Of a stretch of DNA of 21,845 nt, positions 21,261-21,845 are shown one piece after another. Each line of letters opens with the position of its first letter. Within the stretch, counting starts at the first letter, position 1. The notes beneath the pieces were generated by a model, which was given only the letters and a program-made list of their open reading frames with translations, was not told where the DNA came from and made no database searches. Made by a program: the position numbers and the translations under genes. Where the stretch lies: IMG/VR virus record IMGVR_UViG_3300046816_000127, positions 1 to 21,845 of that record; one strand, given 5' to 3'. This DNA is from a virus.

Positions 21261-21845
21261 ATGTGCATGGGCGGCGGCGGCGGGGGTAGCAGCGCTCCCA
21301 CGACACACGATGCGCCTTATATCGACGCGCAGGGAAACCGGGGAACGAGAAGCGTCCAAGATGGCGTTCCCGACGAGTATGCGCTCCGGGGCGCGATTAC
21401 GGTGCCGCAGTATCAGCAGATGGCGGCGGCGGATCTCAGCGACAAGCAGATCGCGGCGCAGAGGGAGATCGCCGATCAGCAGAACGCGCTCAATGTGCAG
21501 CAATTCCAGGCGCAGCAGGACCAATACGCGCAGCAGCAGAAGCAGGTGCAGGACCAGGCTGAGCGGCAGACGGCTTACGATACCGGCCGCTCGCAGCTGC
21601 TCGGCGAGGGCACGCAAAAGGTCAACGATGCTTTCGCATCGTTCAGCCCGGATTACTTCCAAAAATACGCCAACGACTATATGTCGAAGGCGCAGGACCA
21701 GATCGATTATCAAAAGCAGATCGCGCAGAAGGCGCTGGCTTTCGGCTTGGCGCGGCAAGGTATCTCATCGAGCCAGGCCGGGGTCAATCAGGCCGGGCAG
21801 CTGCAAGAGACGGCGGGCCGCGCCACCGCCGAGCAGACCGCCCAG
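21261..21845 (+). CDS. Internal virion / DNA ejection protein, 5' part (partial)
   Basis: ATG 21261 follows AGGAG (about 21247-21251) at normal spacing; the frame stays open to the window end, giving 195 codons. Begins MCMGGGGGGSSAP, a start style common to podoviral internal virion proteins of the T7 gp14 type, then a long Gln/Ala-rich coiled coil (about 70-115) and FSPDYFQKYANDYMSKAQDQI. Near the end is ALAFGLARQGISSSQAG, also typical of these proteins. They are ejected with the DNA and form a channel in the host envelope. Family placement is from composition and position; the rest of the gene is needed. Confidence 0.72.
   Translation, partial: MCMGGGGGGSSAPTTHDAPYIDAQGNRGTRSVQDGVPDEYALRGAITVPQYQQMAAADLSDKQIAAQREIADQQNALNVQQFQAQQDQYAQQQKQVQDQAERQTAYDTGRSQLLGEGTQKVNDAFASFSPDYFQKYANDYMSKAQDQIDYQKQIAQKALAFGLARQGISSSQAGVNQAGQLQETAGRATAEQTAQ

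Overview
The window is part of a tailed-phage genome (free phage or prophage) with a short-tail, podovirus-like virion module. Evidence: a large terminase, a long podovirus-type portal, a scaffold-like protein, a major capsid protein, an SU10/P22 gp4-like adaptor, a P22 gp10-like tail nozzle protein, a T7 gp13-like GNAT-fold protein and the start of an internal-virion-like protein, all on the + strand in a normal podoviral order. The DNA is GC-rich with strong GC3 bias, which produces several very long spurious antisense ORFs. The tail-fibre modules and the CobS/CobT-like pair look like those of phages of GC-rich Alphaproteobacteria; that host assignment is inference. No integrase, repressor, polymerase or tRNA gene is visible.

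Left arm (1-4600): five 17-bp direct repeats at the very edge; a small Cys-rich protein (- strand); a large hairpin; then a - strand two-gene unit encoding a CobS/MoxR-type AAA+ ATPase (2263-3690) and a CobT-like protein with an N-terminal HExxH motif and a C-terminal VWA domain with complete MIDAS motif (373-2259). They lie 3 bp apart and probably form an ATPase/VWA remodelling machine. A repeat-bearing divergent promoter region (about 3691-3793) separates them from two + strand genes: a zinc-knuckle protein and a short helical protein that may be the small terminase.

Middle (4600-9930): a 300-bp non-coding stretch rich in GGTCCC repeats, then a tail-fibre/adhesin block of four fibre-like proteins, two small accessory proteins and an Ig-like protein. 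They share recurring modules and include a glycine-rich tip and a lower-GC, C1q-like receptor-binding domain.

Right arm (9940-21845): a proline-rich small protein, TerL, a two-TM small protein, portal, a proline-rich virion-associated protein, a one-TM small protein, a short intergenic promoter/hairpin region, scaffold, major capsid, a terminator-like stem-loop, a SKAQ-type small protein, an acidic protein of unknown function, adaptor, nozzle, GNAT-fold protein and the truncated internal virion protein. Most junctions in the middle and right arms are ATGA, GTGA or TGATG overlaps, indicating translational coupling in one or a few long late transcripts.

The features most worth a second look are the phage-borne MoxR/VWA/HExxH pair, the recurrent GGGACCA motif, the three-tier hairpin after the VWA gene, the edge iteron-like repeats, and the compositionally distinct receptor-binding domain.
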